Positions 7,541-9,851 of a DNA stretch of 9,851 nt are shown here, piece by piece. The translations under genes and the position numbers were made by a program. Location of the stretch: positions 1-9,851 of the forward strand of contig CAKOKF010000041.1 of the NCBI GenBank assembly GCA_934090775.1, given 5' to 3'. Numbering within the stretch: the stretch's first letter is position 1; each line of letters starts with the position of its first letter. The stretch comes from an uncultured Bacilli bacterium. GTDB taxonomy: Bacteria > Bacillota_I > Bacilli_A > RF39 > UBA660. The notes below the pieces were generated by a model, which saw nothing but the letters and a program-made list of their open reading frames with translations, did not search any database and was not told the origin of the DNA.

Positions 7541-7795
7541 TTAGAGAATTCCGCCACCTCTACGGTTGCGTTTAGGTAATATAGCTGACTTAACTTGCGT
7601 TTCATCATAAATACGTTTCAAGCGACATACTTCTTTATTAACTTGATCAACACTCAAATGTAAGTCATTAGCTTGACGAGCAATGGAGTAACCAAGAATT
7701 CGAGTTCGGATGATATATTCTTGACGGCGATTAAGATTGCCTTCGTAAATAAAAGCTTCAACGATATCTTGATTCCAGGCAACTTGTTTAGCCAT
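7541..7795 (-). CDS. Small helix-turn-helix DNA-binding protein (sigma region 4-like)
   Basis: An 84-residue protein with no certain family name. Residues about 20-62 look like a helix-turn-helix of the sigma-70 region 4 / LuxR type: LNRRQEYIIRTRILGYSIAR leads into QANDLHLSVDQVNKEVCRLK, with the probable recognition helix at 48-60. The tail is basic and glycine-rich (PKRNRRGGG, 74-82). It is probably a DNA-binding regulator; its targets are unknown. At about 38% G+C (96 of 255 bases) it is clearly less AT-rich than its neighbours, consistent either with strong constraint or with transfer. The start at 7795 follows AAGGG with only three bases of spacing, shorter than ideal. It has its own strong promoter and terminator, stands 84 bases downstream of miaB, and ends one base from the stop of the convergent gerAB. 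Confidence 0.85.
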   Translation of the reverse strand: MAKQVAWNQDIVEAFIYEGNLNRRQEYIIRTRILGYSIARQANDLHLSVDQVNKEVCRLKRIYDETQVKSAILPKRNRRGGGIL

Positions 7796-7827
7796 ATACC
7801 CTTGTCAATTAAAAGCTCATACCAAGA

Positions 7828-7856
7828 ATTATATCATATATATAAGGGCTTGAAAA
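7828..7856 (-). promoter_or_regulatory. Promoter of the HTH gene
   Basis: On the minus strand, TTTTCA (7851-7856) and TATAAT (7828-7833) are separated by 17 bases, with TG one base before the -10 (7835-7836). This is the best complete vegetative promoter in the window. Transcription would start near 7821, giving a leader of about 25 bases. It suggests that the 84-residue gene can be expressed independently of miaB. Confidence 0.7.
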
Positions 7857-7879
7857 GAAAAAATTATAGTTATACTGCG

Positions 7880-9289
7880 TTAATCTACTAATTTTCCGTC
7901 TAAACTGAAACTTTTTGCATCCGTAATATAAACGTTAACAATTTGGCCAATAATGGTTTTAGGAGCCGTTACATTTACTAGTTTCATGGTATCAGTATAG
8001 CCGTAGACTTTATCGGCACCTTTTTCACTAATACCTTGAATTAAAACGGGTACTACTTTATTTAAGAGTTTTTGATTATTTTGAAGAGAATATTTATTAA
8101 CGATTGTATTTAGACGTTTTAGTCTTTCTTCTTTTTCTTTTAAAGGAGTCTTATCTTCCATTTTGGCAGCTGGGGTACCAACTCGTGGGGAGAAAATAAA
8201 GGTGTAAGCACCATCGTACTGACAATGATTAACAACATCTAGAGTTTCTTGGAAATCCTCTTCCGTTTCATTAGGGAAACCAACAATAATATCTGTCGAA
8301 ATAGCAACATTAGGTATTTCTTTTTTCATTTTATCAAAAAGATTTAGATATTCTTCTTTAGTGTATCTTCTTCCCATTAATTTTAAAATTTTAGAAGAGC
8401 CAGATTGTAATGGTAAGTGAATATAAGGCATAATATTAGGATATTTAGCTATCATTTTAATCATTTCATCAGTAAAGTCCCAAGGATGGGAAGTTACAAA
8501 GCGAAGTCTTGGAATGCCAGTCTTAGCAACCATTTCTAAAAGTCCTGCAAATGATACTTCGGATTCTAAATCTTTACCATAAGCATTAACATTTTGGCCT
8601 AATAAAGTTACTTCTTGATAACCATCTTTGACAAGCTTTTCTATTTCTCTTACAATTTCACAAGATCTTCTACTTCTTTGTTTTCCTCTTGTATAAGGCA
8701 CTATGCAATAGGTACAAAATTTATCACAACCATACATAATATTAACCCAAGCTGTAATTTTGGAATCACGTTTATAATCGACATTTTCATAAACATTTCC
8801 TTCAATAGAATATACTTTTATATCTTGTTTTATTTTCTTAACGTCTTTAATCATAGTTGCTAATTCGTGAATATTATGAGTGCCAAAAATAATGTCAACA
8901 TAAGGATGTTTAGTCTTAAGTTCGTTAACAACAACTTCTTCTTGAGCCATACAGCCCCCAATGCATACTATTAAATCTTTTTTGGTTGTAGCTTTTAAAT
9001 GTTTGCATCTTCCTAAATAGCCAAATACTTTATCATGAGCATTTTCTCTTATGGCACATGTATTTAGTACTACTATATCACTACTTTCTAATTCATCTGT
9101 TTCGGTATAACCTAGATTTTCTAAAATAGCTTTTATTTCTTCACTATCATGAACATTCATTTGACAGCCATAGGTTCTTAAAAAATATTTCTTACCGGCA
9201 TATAAATTACTTTTATCTTCATTTTCTAAATAAACTACTTTAGATTCTTCTTTCGTTCTTTTTTTAGCATCTAACATATTAGGCAACAT
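7880..9289 (-). CDS. miaB: tRNA-2-methylthio-N6-isopentenyladenosine synthase MiaB
   Basis: Radical-SAM methylthiotransferase that adds a methylthio group to C2 of N6-isopentenyladenosine at tRNA position 37, next to the anticodon. With the ATG start it has 469 residues. The N-terminal UPF0004 domain carries the auxiliary-cluster cysteines Cys42 (YGCQMN), Cys78 (NTCAIRENA) and Cys113 (GGCMAQ). The radical-SAM cluster motif is Cys188-Cys192-Cys195 (YGCDKFCTYCIVPYTRG). LLGQNVNAYG, TSHPWD and LPLQSGS follow, and a C-terminal TRAM domain covers roughly the last 65 residues. These motifs favour MiaB over RimO or MtaB. A GTG at 9298 lies upstream in frame, but AGAAAGAAGTGAT fits the 16S 3' end and sits correctly for ATG 9289, so I chose that start. 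Downstream lies the HTH gene rather than the ricA (ymcA) gene that follows miaB in Bacillus. Confidence 0.95.
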   Translation of the reverse strand: MLPNMLDAKKRTKEESKVVYLENEDKSNLYAGKKYFLRTYGCQMNVHDSEEIKAILENLGYTETDELESSDIVVLNTCAIRENAHDKVFGYLGRCKHLKATTKKDLIVCIGGCMAQEEVVVNELKTKHPYVDIIFGTHNIHELATMIKDVKKIKQDIKVYSIEGNVYENVDYKRDSKITAWVNIMYGCDKFCTYCIVPYTRGKQRSRRSCEIVREIEKLVKDGYQEVTLLGQNVNAYGKDLESEVSFAGLLEMVAKTGIPRLRFVTSHPWDFTDEMIKMIAKYPNIMPYIHLPLQSGSSKILKLMGRRYTKEEYLNLFDKMKKEIPNVAISTDIIVGFPNETEEDFQETLDVVNHCQYDGAYTFIFSPRVGTPAAKMEDKTPLKEKEERLKRLNTIVNKYSLQNNQKLLNKVVPVLIQGISEKGADKVYGYTDTMKLVNVTAPKTIIGQIVNVYITDAKSFSLDGKLVD

Positions 9290-9317
9290 AAAAATCACTT
9301 CTTTCTTTGCTTAAGTG

Positions 9318-9326
9318 ATTATACCA
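9318..9326 (-). promoter_or_regulatory. Extended -10 promoter of miaB
   Basis: On the minus strand the 62-base gap upstream of miaB contains TGGTATAAT, a perfect extended -10. Transcription would start near 9311 and give a leader of about 22 bases carrying the AGAAAGAAGTGAT ribosome site. The -35 position is poor. miaB could also be read through from the 143-residue gene, since I see no convincing terminator between them. Confidence 0.6.
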
Positions 9327-9351
9327 AAAAATATGTCATTATGCACTAATT

Positions 9352-9783
9352 TTAAATAACTTTTGCTAATATTTGATGTTTACTATTTTGTAATTCTTGT
9401 ATTTTGTTAAGCATTTCCTCTTCTTTAGCATTTAAGAAGTTAATATATTTTTCTTTAATATCTATAGGATAATAAGTTGTATGAAACATAAGATCAGTAA
9501 TTATATTTTGAATTAAAATGGCACTGGCCGCTAAGAGATCTTGATTAACAACTTCTTTAGAATCAGTGTCATCATCTAAAATTACCGGGCTATTTAGGTC
9601 ATAATTATAAACATAGCTTTTAGTCGAATATTCGTAAGTATTGATATCAAGTAGTTTCAAAAGAAAATTTCTTATTTTTAAATAATCTAAATTAGGATCA
9701 TTTGTCCCACTAAATAAATAAGTATCAGTAAATTTTGTAAATATTTTCTTTTTTAAAATATTTATCATTTCTTGATAAGTCAT
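9352..9783 (-). CDS. Hypothetical protein, 143 residues
   Basis: I do not recognise this protein. It appears soluble and mostly helical, without signal peptide or membrane segments. Residues 1-48 are basic and helical. Residues 50-75 are rich in Tyr and Asp (YEYSTKSYVYNYD, then LDDDTDS). Residues 78-100 form an amphipathic helix (NQDLLAASAILIQNIITDLMF), and 108-137 form a charged, possibly coiled-coil helix. The start at 9783 is supported by GGTGAT with seven bases from GGTG to ATG. It lies 62 bases upstream of miaB on the same strand and may be cotranscribed. It has the same length as Bacillus RicA, a miaB neighbour, but I see no sequence resemblance. A weak -10 (TATAAA, 9815-9820) lies upstream. 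Confidence 0.75.
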   Translation of the reverse strand: MTYQEMINILKKKIFTKFTDTYLFSGTNDPNLDYLKIRNFLLKLLDINTYEYSTKSYVYNYDLNSPVILDDDTDSKEVVNQDLLAASAILIQNIITDLMFHTTYYPIDIKEKYINFLNAKEEEMLNKIQELQNSKHQILAKVI

Positions 9784-9826
9784 ATAAAATCACCACGTTT
9801 TATAGTTTAACACTTTTATAAGCTTT

Positions 9827-9847
9827 AAAACTGTAAAAAAACTGTAA
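9827..9847. repeat. 10-base direct repeat, 11-base period, upstream of the 143-residue gene
   Basis: AAAACTGTAA occurs at 9827-9836 and again at 9838-9847 (TTACAGTTTT on the minus strand). The 11-base period places both copies on nearly the same face of the helix. They lie about 44-64 bases upstream of the start of the 143-residue gene, just upstream of its weak candidate -10, where a regulator could bind. The window ends four bases later, so further copies cannot be seen. Chance is possible in DNA this AT-rich. Confidence 0.35.
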
Positions 9848-9851
9848 TTTT

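Noticed and set aside
7673..7891. A 72-codon plus-strand open frame opposite the HTH gene
   Set aside because: It is antisense to a well-supported gene with promoter and terminator, has no ribosome site, and its translation looks like no protein family.
8615..8863. An 82-codon plus-strand open frame inside miaB
   Set aside because: It lies fully antisense to MiaB coding sequence; its Phe/Ile/Tyr-rich translation is typical of a shadow frame in AT-rich DNA.
9290..9298. GTG at 9298 as the start of miaB
   Set aside because: The GTG falls inside the sequence that pairs with 16S rRNA; the ATG nine bases downstream has correct spacing.
1..9851. CRISPR array, tRNA, rRNA, insertion sequence or riboswitch
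   Set aside because: I saw no regular repeat-spacer pattern, cloverleaf, transposase or conserved leader structure; nearly all space is occupied by the genes listed and the gaps are short.

Overview
The window is AT-rich bacterial DNA (I did not compute an overall value; the most AT-rich stretches of gerAC that I counted are 13-15% G+C, and the most GC-rich gene is about 38%). It uses the standard bacterial code: every tryptophan I checked is TGG, and TGA closes gerAB. A complete spore-germinant receptor operon (gerAA-gerAC-gerAB) behind a forespore-type promoter points to an endospore-forming low-GC Firmicute. A Bacilli/Erysipelotrichia-like or RF39-type gut lineage is my best guess, but that is inference. 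I see no mobile element, CRISPR array, tRNA or rRNA.

Layout. Positions 1-107 are intergenic and appear to hold the leader of a minus-strand gene starting just off the left edge. On the minus strand, 108-2642 encodes an unrecognised 844-residue protein with a long C-terminal coiled coil and a central block that resembles an ADP-ribosyltransferase-type fold. Also on the minus strand, 2712-3896 encodes a 23S rRNA uracil-C5 methyltransferase of the RlmCD/RumA family. The intergenic region 3897-4057 is divergent: it fires the methyltransferase leftward from an extended -10 and the germination operon rightward from a SigG-like promoter. The plus-strand operon runs 4058-7539 in the order A, C, B with 8-base overlaps at both junctions. 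It converges on a minus-strand block read right to left: a hypothetical 143-residue protein (9352-9783), the tRNA methylthiotransferase MiaB (7880-9289), and an 84-residue helix-turn-helix protein (7541-7795). The terminator of that last gene lies inside the 3' end of gerAB.

How the genes work together. GerAA and GerAB are inner-membrane spore proteins and GerAC is a lipoprotein. Together they would form one germinant receptor in the dormant spore. The two RNA-modifying enzymes (RlmCD-like, MiaB) are housekeeping translation genes, each read from its own TG-N-TATAAT-like promoter. The contrast between these extended -10 sites and the CATACTA site of the ger operon cleanly separates vegetative from sporulation transcription.

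Most worth a second look: the 844-residue protein with its ART-like block, and the start of gerAC, where the only conventional start codon (GTG) is part of the Shine-Dalgarno sequence and a correctly spaced AUA or AUU may be the true start.
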